DNA of 64,000 nucleotides, from contig NZ_JACIEE010000004.1 of assembly GCF_014196765.1 (NCBI RefSeq), positions 46,435-110,434 of the forward strand, given 5' to 3'. Made by a program: the position numbers and the translations under genes. How positions within the stretch are numbered: the stretch's first letter is position 1; each line of letters opens with the position of its first letter. Shown piece by piece: positions 27,912-36,876 of this stretch. Origin of the DNA: Mycoplana azooxidifex (GTDB lineage: Bacteria; Pseudomonadota; Alphaproteobacteria; Rhizobiales; Rhizobiaceae). The notes below the pieces were generated by a model. The model was not told where the DNA came from and did no database searches. It worked only from the letters and a program-made list of their open reading frames with translations.

Positions 27912-27943
27912 GGTCGCACAAGAGTGCACAGCGGTGTTCTGAC
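27912..27943. repeat. Short degenerate copy of the palindromic repeat
   Basis: GGTCGCACAAGAGTGCACAG and the following GCGGTGTTCTGACG match the first hairpin arm pair of the 52125-52231 element with a few substitutions. Like the other copies it lies between convergent gene ends (plsC and chaC). It is short and diverged, so the call is tentative. Confidence 0.45.
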
Positions 27944-27944
27944 G

Positions 27945-28484
27945 TCAGCCGCCGTTGACGAGCCGTTCGACGGAACGCCCGACGTCTTCCAGCCAATGGT
28001 CGCGAATGCCCATCTCCCGCAGGTGAGCCAGCGTATTGGTCACATATTCGGTGTTCGGCCCGGATTTTCCCTCCGCCGTGCTGACGGCGATCGCCGCCTC
28101 CTCGACGGACAATGCGCCGGCATACTGATGATGGGCGCGGTCGATCACATAGGCGAGAGCCGGCTTGCGCAGCCCGTCGCCGAGGGTGACAGGCAGGGTG
28201 CGTTCCTTGTAGACGTGGGTGACCAGCTCGCGCTCGCGCAGATAGTCGACCACCGCTCCCCATCGCTCCGGCGACACGCGGAAGGCCATGCCCCGGCATG
28301 AGCCGCCCCGGTCCAGTCCGAGCACGAGGCCCGGATGGTCGGGCGTGCCGCGATGAACCCAGGAGCGCACGCACAGCGAGCGGCGGAAGCCGTGCAGGCG
28401 GGCGGGCCGGCTCTCCTCCACCTCGAACCCCGGATTCCACATCAGGGAGCCGTAACCGAAGACCCAGAATTCGTTGCTGTCCAC
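27945..28484 (-). CDS. ChaC-like gamma-glutamylcyclotransferase
   Basis: ChaC enzymes cleave glutathione to 5-oxoproline and Cys-Gly. The 179-residue protein begins with the substrate-binding motif WVFGYGSLMWNPGF and keeps the GYGSL fold signature, the LVLGLDRGGSCRGMAFRV strand block and a central YKERTLPV segment. The catalytic glutamate is likely in RELVTHVYKER. The start is GTG at 28484 with GGCAGG upstream. It is divergent from the DUF2125 gene. Confidence 0.87.
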   Translation of the reverse strand: MDSNEFWVFGYGSLMWNPGFEVEESRPARLHGFRRSLCVRSWVHRGTPDHPGLVLGLDRGGSCRGMAFRVSPERWGAVVDYLRERELVTHVYKERTLPVTLGDGLRKPALAYVIDRAHHQYAGALSVEEAAIAVSTAEGKSGPNTEYVTNTLAHLREMGIRDHWLEDVGRSVERLVNGG

Positions 28485-28596
28485 CGCGCCTGCCCGTAAC
28501 TACCTGAATGCCGCCGCAATTGCCGGCTTCTTGCCAGCGAGGGCACAATCTAGACAACTCCTGGTCCTTCCGCCAGAACGGAGAATGGAGAACCGC

Positions 28597-29592
28597 ATGA
28601 CTTCGACGAACGGCGCGGCGACATCCGGCAGCGCCCGCAGATTTTGGCTTCTCGGCATCGGTGTAGCGGTCGTCGTCGCCCTCTACACCGCCGCCTGGTT
28701 CTACGGCGCCGACAGGCTGAAGGCCATCGTCCGCGGGCAGCTCTCCGACGCCTCCGTCGCCGTGGCCTGCACCGGACTGGACGTGAGGGGCTATCCCTTC
28801 CGCATCGGTGTGTTCTGCGATTCCCTCGGCCTCGACGACAGCCGCACGGGCACGTCCGCAAGCTTCGGCGCCCTGCGCTCGGCTGCCCAGGTCTACCGAC
28901 CCGGCCACGCGATCCTGGAACTCGACGGCCCCGCGCAGATCCGCGTTGCACCCGAGATGTCGCTGGTTGCCGACTGGGACCTGCTTCATGCGAGCGTGGT
29001 GGCTGGGACGGTGGGTCTGGAGCGCGTCTCGGTCGCCTATGACGCACTCAGGGGCACCTTCACGCCGGGAATGGGCCGCACGGGCCTGACCTTCACGGTG
29101 CGTCACGGCGAGGTCCATACGCGCGAGAACGGCGATGCGCTGGACGCCGCCCTGTCTCTGCACGGGCTCGACCTGAAGGTGGCCGACACCGCGGTTCCGA
29201 GCCTCGACGCGACGCTGGACCTGTCGATCGAAGGCGCCGCCGGCTGGCTTGCGAGCGGACCGCCGGAGGATGCCCCCCGGGGCACGAAGGGGGAACTGCG
29301 CCGTTTCGGCCTCGATTTCGGCGGCGGCAATACCGCAACGCTTTCCGGACGCTACGAGATCGACGACCAGGGCCTGCTCTCCGGCCGCTTCGAGCTGAAG
29401 GTGAACGGCATTGATACCGCGCGCGACCTCGTCAAGAGGGCGTACCCCGAGGTTGCCGATACCGCCGACAGCGTCACGGAGACGATCCGCGCCCTGTCGG
29501 GCGGTAGCGACGATGCGAGCGTGAGACTCAAGGTCGACGACGGCGTCGTCTATCTCGGCTTCATACCGATCGCAGCCATCCCGCCCCTCTGA
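28597..29592 (+). CDS. DUF2125 family protein
   Basis: The 331-residue protein has one N-terminal membrane anchor (about 18-40) and a long, probably periplasmic, beta-rich region characteristic of DUF2125 (GYPFRIGVFCDSL motif). Its repeated amphipathic strands resemble AsmA-like lipid-transport folds, but no function is established. I chose the ATG at 28597, with GGAG six bases upstream; the ATG at 28585 is too close to its own candidate site. Its stop is six bases from the convergent tyrC stop. Confidence 0.8.
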   Translation: MTSTNGAATSGSARRFWLLGIGVAVVVALYTAAWFYGADRLKAIVRGQLSDASVAVACTGLDVRGYPFRIGVFCDSLGLDDSRTGTSASFGALRSAAQVYRPGHAILELDGPAQIRVAPEMSLVADWDLLHASVVAGTVGLERVSVAYDALRGTFTPGMGRTGLTFTVRHGEVHTRENGDALDAALSLHGLDLKVADTAVPSLDATLDLSIEGAAGWLASGPPEDAPRGTKGELRRFGLDFGGGNTATLSGRYEIDDQGLLSGRFELKVNGIDTARDLVKRAYPEVADTADSVTETIRALSGGSDDASVRLKVDDGVVYLGFIPIAAIPPL

Positions 29593-29598
29593 CGCTGG

Positions 29599-30534
29599 TC
29601 AGGACGGCTTGTCCGGCGGCGCCACGGGCCGGCCGAAGTTCGCAGCCTCCGTGTCCTGGCCGGCGTCGATGATCGAGCGCCGGATCGCCCTGGTGCGGGT
29701 GAAGAGGTCGAACAGCTTCTCCCCGTCGCCCCAGCGGATCGCCCGCTGCAGATAGGCGAGATCCTCGGAGAAACGCGACAGCATTTCGAGAATGGCGTCC
29801 TTGTTGTGCAGGCAGACGTCACGCCACATGGTCGGGTCGGAGGCGGCAAGACGGGTGAAGTCGCGAAAGCCGGACGCCGAAAACTTGATGACTTCCGATT
29901 CCGTCACCGTCTCGAGGTCGTCTGCCGTGCCGACGATGTTGTAGGCGATGATGTGCGGCAGGTGCGAGACGATCGCCAGCACCTTGTCGTGGTGCTCGGT
30001 GTCCATCTCGTCCACTTTCGAGCCCAGCGTTTCCCAGAACGTCGAGAGCTTCTTCTTCGCGGCCTTGTCGGTGCCGTGCACGGGCGTGAGGATGCACCAG
30101 CGCCCGCGGAAAAGGTCGGCGAAGCCTGCGTCGGGTCCGGAATGTTCGGTGCCTGCGAGCGGATGGCCGGGGATGAAGTGGACGCCCTTGGGCACATGCG
30201 GCAGCATCTGCGCCACGACGGACGCCTTGGTGGAGCCGACATCGGTGAGGATCGCACCGGGCTTGAGGTTGGGCGCGATCTGCTGGGCAACGCTGCCGGA
30301 AGCGCCGACCGGAACGGAGACGATGACGAGATCGGCGTCGCGCACCGCCTCGGCCGCGTCGAGATGGTAGTCGGTCCCCAGTTCCAGCTCTCTTGCCCGG
30401 CGCAGTGTGTCCCCGCTGCGGCTGGAGATGACGACCGAGCCAGCCAGCCCCTGCTCCTTCACCGCGCGAGCAATGGAGGAGCCGATGAGGCCGATGCCGA
30501 TCAGCGCGATCCTGTCAAACTGTTGAACCGACAT
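29599..30534 (-). CDS. tyrC: Prephenate/arogenate dehydrogenase
   Basis: The enzyme oxidatively decarboxylates prephenate or arogenate in tyrosine synthesis. The 311-residue protein has the Rossmann motif IGIGLIGSSIARAV, a TDVGSTKASVV catalytic-region motif and HPLAGTEHSGP, all typical of TyrA dehydrogenases without a fused chorismate mutase. The ATG at 30534 gives the family length. The methyltransferase gene lies 65 bases upstream on the same strand and may share its transcript. Confidence 0.92.
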   Translation of the reverse strand: MSVQQFDRIALIGIGLIGSSIARAVKEQGLAGSVVISSRSGDTLRRARELELGTDYHLDAAEAVRDADLVIVSVPVGASGSVAQQIAPNLKPGAILTDVGSTKASVVAQMLPHVPKGVHFIPGHPLAGTEHSGPDAGFADLFRGRWCILTPVHGTDKAAKKKLSTFWETLGSKVDEMDTEHHDKVLAIVSHLPHIIAYNIVGTADDLETVTESEVIKFSASGFRDFTRLAASDPTMWRDVCLHNKDAILEMLSRFSEDLAYLQRAIRWGDGEKLFDLFTRTRAIRRSIIDAGQDTEAANFGRPVAPPDKPS

Positions 30535-30599
30535 GCCTGCCGCCCTTTGTGTCAGATCAGATGCCCTCCCGCGATGGACGGGGATGGTCGCGCCAGCCA

Positions 30600-31379
30600 T
30601 TACCGGCGCTGCGTCGGATTGTCGAGGGGCCGGAGCTTCAGCGTCGTCCGGGTCGAGGGGACGCCCGAAGGCGCCAGGACGGGAACGAAGACGCGCCGCG
30701 ATGCGCGGGCGGCCACCGGCAGGCCCTGATAGAGCCGCTTCTGCGCCTCGACCACGAGCACGCCGGAAAACATCGGCCAGAGCCTTCGGCCGAGCCGTTC
30801 GAAGGCGCTGCGCAGCTTGTGGACGGCGCGATGCTTCGACGGCGGGAACAGCAGCGCCTCCGCGCTCGCGCCGGGGGTGAAATTGGTCTCGCGCAACAGA
30901 TGGGTCAACTGGCTGCGCGAATAGGGCCTGCCTGAACCGAAGGGCGTGTGCTCCATGCGCGCCCAGACGCCGCGCCGGTTCGGCACGACGATGATCAGGC
31001 GGCCGCCGGGCGCGAGCACGCGCCAGAGCTCCTTCATCGTCTCGCGCGGGTTCTCAGCGAACTCCAGCGAATGCACCATCAGGACCCGGTCTATCGACGA
31101 ATCGGGCAGCGGCAGTTCCTCGTCGAAGACGAGCGCCGTCGCCGACGCCTCTCCGAGCGGCCAGTTCACAGCACCCTGTCCCGCCGGCATGAAGGCGAAG
31201 GTGCGCTCCGTATCCTCCCGGAACCGGTCGAGATAGGGCACGGCATAGCCGAGCCCGACGAGGCGCTCCTCGGGAAGGCGGGCCCAGATCGACGCCAACG
31301 CCATCGTGATCGAGTGCTCTGCGAGATGGCCGAGAGGTGAGTGGTAAAATTCGCGAAGATCGACAATATCTGCGTGCAT
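30600..31379 (-). CDS. SAM-dependent methyltransferase (class I)
   Basis: The 259-residue protein has a degenerate class I methyltransferase core: [13 protein letters not shown] in place of the usual GxGxG region, [26 protein letters not shown] as motif II/III, and [20 protein letters not shown] as the post-core motif typical of the UbiE/Methyltransf_11 group. The substrate is unknown. The ATG at 31379 has no clear Shine-Dalgarno; it gives a start just before the conserved FYHSPLG segment. It is divergent from gloB. Confidence 0.8.
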   Translation of the reverse strand: MHADIVDLREFYHSPLGHLAEHSITMALASIWARLPEERLVGLGYAVPYLDRFREDTERTFAFMPAGQGAVNWPLGEASATALVFDEELPLPDSSIDRVLMVHSLEFAENPRETMKELWRVLAPGGRLIIVVPNRRGVWARMEHTPFGSGRPYSRSQLTHLLRETNFTPGASAEALLFPPSKHRAVHKLRSAFERLGRRLWPMFSGVLVVEAQKRLYQGLPVAARASRRVFVPVLAPSGVPSTRTTLKLRPLDNPTQRR

Positions 31380-31473
31380 CGGCGAGATGTTAGCGACCGG
31401 GCGATGGACTTCAAGGCCCGAGCCGCTAGATTCGATCGCACATACCCGTTCTCCGCGCCGGAAGGATCGTGCC

Positions 31474-32244
31474 ATGACATCATTCGACATCGAACTCTTC
31501 GGATGCCGGAGCGACAATTTCGGGGTGCTGCTCCACGATCCGGCAACCGGCGCGACCGTCAGCATCGATGCGCCGGAGGAAAAGCCCATCCTCGACGCCC
31601 TTGCCCGCCGCGGGTGGGCGCTGACGCATATCCTCACCACGCACCACCACACCGATCACGTGGAGGCGAATCAGGCCCTCAAGGCCAGGTTCGGCGTCGA
31701 GATCGTCGGGCCGGCGCGCGAACGCGACAGGATCCCCGGCATCGACCGCGCGGTGGACGACGGCGACCGCTTCGATCTCGCCGGCCACCCCATCGAGGTC
31801 ATCTGGACGCCGGGCCACACCGCCGGCCATGTCTGCTACTACCTGCCCGACGACGGGTTGCTCTTTGCCGCAGACACGCTGTTTGCACTCGGCTGCGGCC
31901 GCCTCTTCGAGGGAACGCCGGCGCAGATGTGGCAGTCCCTGTCGAAGCTTGCGGCATTGCCCAAGGAAACCACCGTCTATTTCGGCCACGAGTACACCCT
32001 CTCCAATGCCCGCTTCGCGCTCACGGTCGATCCCGACAATGCGGCGCTGAAGGCGCGCGCCGGCGAGATCGAGCGCATGCGCGCGGCCGGACGCTTCACC
32101 GCACCGACCACGATCGGCCTCGAAAAGCAGACGAACCCGTTCCTGCGCCCCGCCGACCCCGGCATTCGCAGGGTGCTCGGCATGGCGGATGCGACCGATA
32201 CGGAGGTCTTCGCCGAGATCCGCGGCCGCAAGGATCGCTTCTGA
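31474..32244 (+). CDS. gloB: Hydroxyacylglutathione hydrolase (glyoxalase II)
   Basis: GloB hydrolyses S-lactoylglutathione in methylglyoxal detoxification. The 256-residue metallo-beta-lactamase-fold protein has the metal motif THHHTDH near residue 56, the bridging aspartate in FAADTLF, the histidine in [14 protein letters not shown], and the C-terminal glutathione-binding domain with NPFLR. GAAGGA precedes the ATG at 31474. Its stop codon overlaps the start of the downstream cupin gene. Confidence 0.93.
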   Translation: MTSFDIELFGCRSDNFGVLLHDPATGATVSIDAPEEKPILDALARRGWALTHILTTHHHTDHVEANQALKARFGVEIVGPARERDRIPGIDRAVDDGDRFDLAGHPIEVIWTPGHTAGHVCYYLPDDGLLFAADTLFALGCGRLFEGTPAQMWQSLSKLAALPKETTVYFGHEYTLSNARFALTVDPDNAALKARAGEIERMRAAGRFTAPTTIGLEKQTNPFLRPADPGIRRVLGMADATDTEVFAEIRGRKDRF

Positions 32245-32666
32245 TGACGCCGAAGAAAATCATCGCCGCCCTCGGCATGCAGCGCCATCCCGAGGGCGGT
32301 TGGTATGTCGAGACTTTCCGCGACACCGAGGGCGGTGCCCGCGGCCATTCGACGGCGATCTACTATCTTCTGGAGAAGGGCGAACGCTCGCACTGGCATA
32401 GGGTCAGCGACGCCGTCGAGATCTGGCACCATTATGCCGGCGATCCCCTGAAGCTCCAGATTTCCGGCGACGGACAGGTGATCACCACCCAAGTCCTTGG
32501 AACCGACCTTGAAAACGGCGAGCGGCCGCAGGTGCTGGTTCCCGCCGGCTGGTGGCAATGCGCCGAACCGGTCGGCGACTGGTCCCTGGTCGGCTGCACC
32601 GTGGCACCCGGCTTTTCCTTCGAGGCCTTCGAGATGGCGCCGCCGGACTGGCGGCCGGGGCTCTAG
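32244..32666 (+). CDS. Cupin, DUF985 family
   Basis: The 140-residue cupin has the DUF985 signature HPEGGWYVETFR, the metal-region SHWHRVSDAVEIWHHYAGDPL and the PAGWWQ strand. Cupins of this family are uncharacterised. It is coupled to gloB through a TGATG overlap, so the two are likely made together; a role in aldehyde detoxification is only a guess. Its TAG stop shares the palindrome CTAG with the stop of the convergent EamA gene. Confidence 0.85.
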   Translation: MTPKKIIAALGMQRHPEGGWYVETFRDTEGGARGHSTAIYYLLEKGERSHWHRVSDAVEIWHHYAGDPLKLQISGDGQVITTQVLGTDLENGERPQVLVPAGWWQCAEPVGDWSLVGCTVAPGFSFEAFEMAPPDWRPGL

Positions 32667-33565
32667 GCCGCAGCCCCTTCCGCCGACCGCTTCGGCTTGC
32701 GTCGCAGGATCATGTCCTTGGCCGCCAGCACCGCGCCACCGGTGACGAGGACGCAGGCGAGCGCGATGCGCCAGGACGGTTCCGCAAATCCCGTCAGCAC
32801 CAGGTTGAGCGTGGAAAGCAGCGGCGCGGCATAGCTCGCCGCACCGAGGATCTGGATGTCGCCGTTCTTGACGCCGAAGTCCCAGGCATAGAAGGCGGCG
32901 CCGACGGGAAGCAGGCCGAGGCCGAGAACGGCGAACCACTCGAAGCCGGTCGCGGGCCAGACGGTCGTCTCCAGGGCCAGATGGCACACGAGCGACAGGA
33001 GCGCGGTCGCAAGGCAGAAGCCGGTCACGACATCGGTGGAGACGGCGTCGAACCGGCGCGTCAGCAGCGAGTAGCCCGCCCAGGCGAACGCGCAGAGAAA
33101 GGCAGCGCCGTAGCCGAGCGTATGGGCGCCGTCGAACGACAGGCCATTTCGCGCGACGATCAGCGCCGTCCCGGCCAGGCCCGCCAGCGCGCCTGCAATG
33201 TGGTACCAGCGCAGCCGCTCGCCCGGCAGCATCGCCGAGCCGACGACGATCAGCAGCGGCCAGAGATAGGCGATCAGGCCGGCCTCGACCGCCGGCGCGT
33301 TGCGCAGCGCCGTGAAATAGAGGAAGTGGTAGCCGAACAGGCCGGCGATGCCGACGATCCAGACCTTGGCAGGCTGGCGCAGGAGCTTCAGCCGCTCCGG
33401 CCGGGCGATCAGCACGCAAATTCCCGGAAGGCTGCCGATCAGAAAGCAGATCGCCGAAAGCTGGAACGGCGGCATCTGGCCCGAGGCCGTGGTGAACAGC
33501 GCCAGCAGCGACCACATCAGGATCGCCGAAAAGCCGATGAATGTCGCCTTCAACTTCACAGTCAC
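32663..33565 (-). CDS. EamA/DMT family transporter
   Basis: The 300-residue protein is almost entirely hydrophobic, with about ten transmembrane segments in two EamA repeats, and belongs to the drug/metabolite transporter superfamily (YddG-like aromatic amino-acid exporters are relatives). The substrate is unknown. I chose GTG at 33565 (VTVKLKATF), with a GGGGGC stretch just upstream; a second GTG at 33559 is also possible. It lies 25 bases after the DUF3108 gene, probably in the same transcript. Confidence 0.85.
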   Translation of the reverse strand: MTVKLKATFIGFSAILMWSLLALFTTASGQMPPFQLSAICFLIGSLPGICVLIARPERLKLLRQPAKVWIVGIAGLFGYHFLYFTALRNAPAVEAGLIAYLWPLLIVVGSAMLPGERLRWYHIAGALAGLAGTALIVARNGLSFDGAHTLGYGAAFLCAFAWAGYSLLTRRFDAVSTDVVTGFCLATALLSLVCHLALETTVWPATGFEWFAVLGLGLLPVGAAFYAWDFGVKNGDIQILGAASYAAPLLSTLNLVLTGFAEPSWRIALACVLVTGGAVLAAKDMILRRKPKRSAEGAAA

Positions 33566-33590
33566 TGCCCCCGCATCGCGCCGTTGCGGC

Positions 33591-34361
33591 TCAGCCGCCG
33601 AAACGGGTGGCCGATACCGTGACCGGGCCGAGTTTGGTCGGGATCCGGGCATAGACGGGGGCATATACCGCGACCGCGTCGGCCTTGGCAAACCAGATTT
33701 CCATCGTCGTCAGCTGGCGCAGGTATTCGACGTCGCGGCGGCCCTTGCGATAGCCCGAACGCGGCACGAAGCGCACGCCGCAGACCTTCACCTCGCCCTC
33801 GAAGCCGCGGGTGGAGAACGGCCGCGAACCCTTGTCGACGAGCTTGATGTCCATGCGTGACTCGCCGTCGAAGATCGGCAGCGTCTTGGAGCAGACATTG
33901 CCGCCGTCGGGGATGATCAGGCCCGAGATCGGATCGATCACCGCGCGCATGTCCCTCTCCCGGACGGGCACCCAGTTCTCCGGCGAGCGCCGCCGCTCGG
34001 GGCGGATCGAGGCGCTGGAGACATTGCCGTTGCGAAACGTCACGTCGATCGCCCGGGCACGCTTGCCGCTGCGATAGGACATGGAGTACTTCGAGGCCCG
34101 CAGCCTGCCATCCGAGAGGACCCCGGTGACCGATGTCGTGCCGTGCGTATTGGCCAGGATATCGGCGAGACCGGCGGAGTCCATCCGTCCGGAAATGCTG
34201 TAGCGGCGGCCGTCGAACGCCGAGCGGAAGCTTGCGGTCGCGACGGGAAAGCCGGCGAGCCTTATGCTGTAGTCAGTGACGTGACTGACTTCCTGCGCGG
34301 ATGCCGCGCCCGCGGCCAGCACCGGCAACACCACCGCTGCGACCCATGTCCTCCAGCCCAT
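33591..34361 (-). CDS. DUF3108 periplasmic protein
   Basis: The 256-residue protein starts with a signal peptide (cleavage likely after ASA) and continues with the beta-rich DUF3108 domain, including DYSIRLAGFPVATASF, DPISGLIIP and YLRQLTTMEIWFAKAD. Members are periplasmic proteins of unknown function, often near envelope or ribosomal genes. Here it is divergent from rpmB, a placement seen in other rhizobia as far as I recall. The ATG at 34361 begins the signal peptide. Confidence 0.8.
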   Translation of the reverse strand: MGWRTWVAAVVLPVLAAGAASAQEVSHVTDYSIRLAGFPVATASFRSAFDGRRYSISGRMDSAGLADILANTHGTTSVTGVLSDGRLRASKYSMSYRSGKRARAIDVTFRNGNVSSASIRPERRRSPENWVPVRERDMRAVIDPISGLIIPDGGNVCSKTLPIFDGESRMDIKLVDKGSRPFSTRGFEGEVKVCGVRFVPRSGYRKGRRDVEYLRQLTTMEIWFAKADAVAVYAPVYARIPTKLGPVTVSATRFGG

Positions 34362-34521
34362 CTTCCAAACGCTCCTTCGTCCGATCGACTATAGATCCCA
34401 TTGCGGCAATTCTGCGCCGCCGCCCCTTCGCGGTGCCTCGGGAACGAGAGGATCCGGCCCGGCTATTGGTCTCAAACCACTGCGGTTTGCAACTGTTTTC
34501 CGGCAATGGGCCAAGGTTTGG

Positions 34522-34550
34522 CTTGACGCCACCACCGCGGATGACTATAG
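34522..34550 (+). promoter_or_regulatory. Sigma70-type promoter of rpmB
   Basis: CTTGAC at 34522-34527 and CTATAG at 34545-34550 are separated by exactly 17 bases, close to the rhizobial consensus CTTGAC-N17-CTATAT. Transcription would begin near 34557, giving a leader of about 86 bases before the rpmB start. Confidence 0.8.
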
Positions 34551-34642
34551 AACCGCAACTTTTCCAATAAGGCCAGACGGACTGCGGCCGGACACGGCGC
34601 CGGAATCGTATTGTCCGAAACCAAAGAAGAATAGGTGCATCC

Positions 34643-34927
34643 ATGTCCCGTAGTTGCGAATTGACCGGCAAGGGCGTCCAGTCTGGCAACAATGTCAGCC
34701 ACGCCAACAACAAGACCAAGCGCAAGTTCCTGCCGAACCTGTGCAACGTCACGCTGATCTCCGATAGCCTCGGCCAGCGCTTCCGCCTGCGCGTTTCCGC
34801 AGCAGCGCTCCGCTCGGTCGAGCATCGCGGCGGCCTCGACGCCTTCCTGCTGAAGGCCGACGAGAACGAGCTGTCCATGCGCGCTCGCCTGCTGCGTCGC
34901 CAGATCGCCAAGAAGGCCGCCGCCTGA
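34643..34927 (+). CDS. rpmB: 50S ribosomal protein L28
   Basis: The 94-residue basic protein has the L28 signature [20 protein letters not shown], the [12 protein letters not shown] segment and a helical basic tail. It lacks the zinc-binding cysteine pairs seen in some L28 proteins. AGGTG precedes the ATG. The gene is monocistronic, with a consensus promoter upstream and a hairpin downstream. Confidence 0.96.
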   Translation: MSRSCELTGKGVQSGNNVSHANNKTKRKFLPNLCNVTLISDSLGQRFRLRVSAAALRSVEHRGGLDAFLLKADENELSMRARLLRRQIAKKAAA

Positions 34928-34958
34928 TCATCGGGCGCGTCTTTTCGAGACACGCATT

Positions 34959-34984
34959 GGCCTGACCGATCATTCGGGCAGGCC
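34959..34984 (+). terminator. Hairpin after rpmB
   Basis: GGCCTG-A-CCGA pairs with TCGG-G-CAGGCC around a TCAT loop, giving a ten-pair stem with one mismatch, followed by TCTCTG. The T-run is poor, but the location between rpmB and the riboswitch suits a terminator. Confidence 0.6.
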
Positions 34985-35016
34985 TCTCTGCATTGCAGAC
35001 ATCGCTGTAACTCCAA

Positions 35017-35046
35017 CTGGTGGCATCACCCAGGATAAAAAAATGC
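35017..35046 (+). promoter_or_regulatory. preQ1-I riboswitch overlapping the yhhQ start codon
   Basis: Stem P1 is CTGG (35017-35020) with CCAG (35030-35033). The nine-base loop begins with T and ends with C, as in known preQ1-I aptamers. The A-rich tail GATAAAAAA is nine bases long, like that of the B. subtilis aptamer. The loop bases GCAT (35023-35026) can pair with ATGC (35043-35046), closing the H-type pseudoknot over the start codon. AGGA at 35032-35035, the only Shine-Dalgarno, is partly in P1. Ligand binding should therefore block translation initiation. Confidence 0.8.
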
Positions 35047-35684
35047 AGGCGAACCGCATTACCCTCACCTATGTCCTCCTGATGACGCTCGTCGTCGTCG
35101 CCTCCAATATCCTGGTACAGTATCCGCTGCCCGGAACGCTGTTCGGCGTCAGTCTCGGCGACATCCTGACCTTCGGCGCCTTCAGCTATCCCGTCGCCTT
35201 CCTCGTCACCGACCTGACCAACCGCCAGTTCGGGCCGAAGGTCGCGCGCAAGGTGGTGATCGCCGGCTTCGCCGTTGCCGTCCTCTTCTCCTTCGCCGTC
35301 GCCTCGCCGCGGATTGCGATCGCCTCCGGCTCCGCCTTCCTGCTCGGCCAGTTACTCGACATCTCGGTCTTCAACAGGCTGCGCCGCCAGAGCTGGTGGC
35401 AGGCGCCGCTGCTCGGCTCGCTGATCGGCTCGGCGCTGGATACGGTCATCTTCTTCTCGATCGCGTTTTCGCCCGTCTTCTCGGTCTTCGGTCCGAACGA
35501 CGCATTCGCCATCGAGAGCGCCCCCATCCTCGGTCTCCTTGCCGCCGAGGCCCAGCGCTGGATTTCCTGGGCCATCACCGATTTCGGCGTGAAGATGCTG
35601 ATGGGACTGGTGATGCTGCTTCCCTATGGCGCGCTGATGAGCACGCTCAAGCCCATGCCGGGCGTCGAGAAGGCCACCGCCTGA
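35043..35684 (+). CDS. yhhQ: Queuosine precursor transporter (YhhQ/VUT family)
   Basis: The 213-residue polytopic protein has about six transmembrane helices and the COG1738 motifs SNILVQYPLPGT, SYPVAFLVTDLTNRQFG and the central acidic/aromatic segment. Family members import 7-deazaguanine precursors (preQ0/preQ1) for queuosine modification of tRNA. The preQ1-I riboswitch that covers its start codon supports this assignment directly. GluQ, which acts on queuosine-modified tRNA-Asp, is also in the window. Confidence 0.92.
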   Translation: MQANRITLTYVLLMTLVVVASNILVQYPLPGTLFGVSLGDILTFGAFSYPVAFLVTDLTNRQFGPKVARKVVIAGFAVAVLFSFAVASPRIAIASGSAFLLGQLLDISVFNRLRRQSWWQAPLLGSLIGSALDTVIFFSIAFSPVFSVFGPNDAFAIESAPILGLLAAEAQRWISWAITDFGVKMLMGLVMLLPYGALMSTLKPMPGVEKATA

Positions 35685-35786
35685 ATCGGAACGTCTTATG
35701 CGTTTCCCCCGCCGGGCCGTCCCTGTGACGGTATCCGGGAAGGCCGCTTCGGCGGCGAAGAACAATAGCTGACGCGGGGATCGACT

Positions 35787-35820
35787 GGCCGCTTGTGGGG
35801 AACCGCAGGCGGCCTTTCTC
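35787..35820 (+). terminator. Terminator hairpin downstream of yhhQ
   Basis: GGCCGCTTGTGG pairs with CCGCAGGCGGCC over 12 pairs (two G-T) with a GGAA loop, followed by TTTCTC. It reads as a terminator in the plus direction and lies just beyond the stop of the convergent phytase-like gene. Confidence 0.75.
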
Positions 35821-35822
35821 TG

Positions 35823-36824
35823 TCAGAGGCCCCCGGTCAGGCGGAATTCCAGCATCAGGTTGCGCTGCAGGATCGAGTGGTTGTCGTCGGAGACGATGAT
35901 GATGCGGATGTCCCCGTCCGGCAGTTGCAAGATGTCCAGGCCTTCCATGTTGTCGATCTGGTGGCTCATGTCGGCATCCATCAGGACCTCGCCGTCGACG
36001 ACCGCACCCGGACGGATGTCTTCGGCCTTGATGCGCCGGATACGCATGCCGACCCCGTCCGACAACCGGAAACGCCGCTCGAGCAGCAGCAGGTCGCCGT
36101 TCGGCAGGAAGCCGCCGTCGGTCGCGTCGTACGGATCGTTGCGGACGACGGAGAACGTGCCCTTCAGCGGCCCGTCGAGGATCGCCGCCATCATGTTGCC
36201 CTGCGCATCGAGGCTGCGCTCGGCAACGATGACCGGCGCGCCCGCAAGCGGCCCGTCCTTCGGCGCCACCGCGATCGTCTCGAAGCCACGATTGATGCGG
36301 ATCTCCCGGCGCGGATAGGGAATGGCGTAGCTCCCCTTGGGGCCGGAGGTCGTAAAGCCGGGATCAGGATAGACGTCGACGCGATGGTTCTGCTCGTAAG
36401 CGACGATCGCCGCCCCCGGGGAAAGCGCCAGCCCCTCGGCGTCCATGAGATACTTGATGTTTTCGTTCTCGCCGCTGGCGTTCAGCATCGAACTGATCTT
36501 CACGTTCGCAAGCCCGGAAAGCGCTCCCTCCCCGTCGCGCTCTATGGCCCCCGTCATCCAGTGGCCGGTGTCGAGGACGGCGACGAAGTGCTTGTGGTCG
36601 GGACGGAACCGGATCGATGACATGGCGCCGACGAGCGCGTTCGGCGAGGAATACAGGATCCCGCCGACAAACTCGAGCTTGCCGAAGGCACGCGCGGTGG
36701 AGCCGACGCCGAAATGCGAGATCGTCCGGCTGTCGATCTCGAGCGCCACGCTGGTCGCCGAACCGGGTGCCGCAACGACGGTCGCGGCAAGCGCTGCGGC
36801 AAACAGGACGGACAGTCGCGTCAT
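35823..36824 (-). CDS. Esterase-like activity of phytase (PF13449-type) protein
   Basis: The 333-residue secreted protein has a signal peptide (cleavage after APGSA or near it) and a beta-propeller-like domain typical of the phytase-like esterase family: EGLALSPG, GFETIAVAPKDGPL, LPNGDLLLLERRFR and DNMEGLDILQLPDGD. Alphaproteobacterial members are periplasmic and mostly uncharacterised. It lies downstream of cobS-cobT on the same strand, 52 bases after cobT, so it could be transcribed with them. Confidence 0.82.
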   Translation of the reverse strand: MTRLSVLFAAALAATVVAAPGSATSVALEIDSRTISHFGVGSTARAFGKLEFVGGILYSSPNALVGAMSSIRFRPDHKHFVAVLDTGHWMTGAIERDGEGALSGLANVKISSMLNASGENENIKYLMDAEGLALSPGAAIVAYEQNHRVDVYPDPGFTTSGPKGSYAIPYPRREIRINRGFETIAVAPKDGPLAGAPVIVAERSLDAQGNMMAAILDGPLKGTFSVVRNDPYDATDGGFLPNGDLLLLERRFRLSDGVGMRIRRIKAEDIRPGAVVDGEVLMDADMSHQIDNMEGLDILQLPDGDIRIIIVSDDNHSILQRNLMLEFRLTGGL

Positions 36825-36876
36825 CAGCTCTCCATGCCCGGCGATCGCCCGCGGCGCGGCCTGTTTCGGTTATGCC

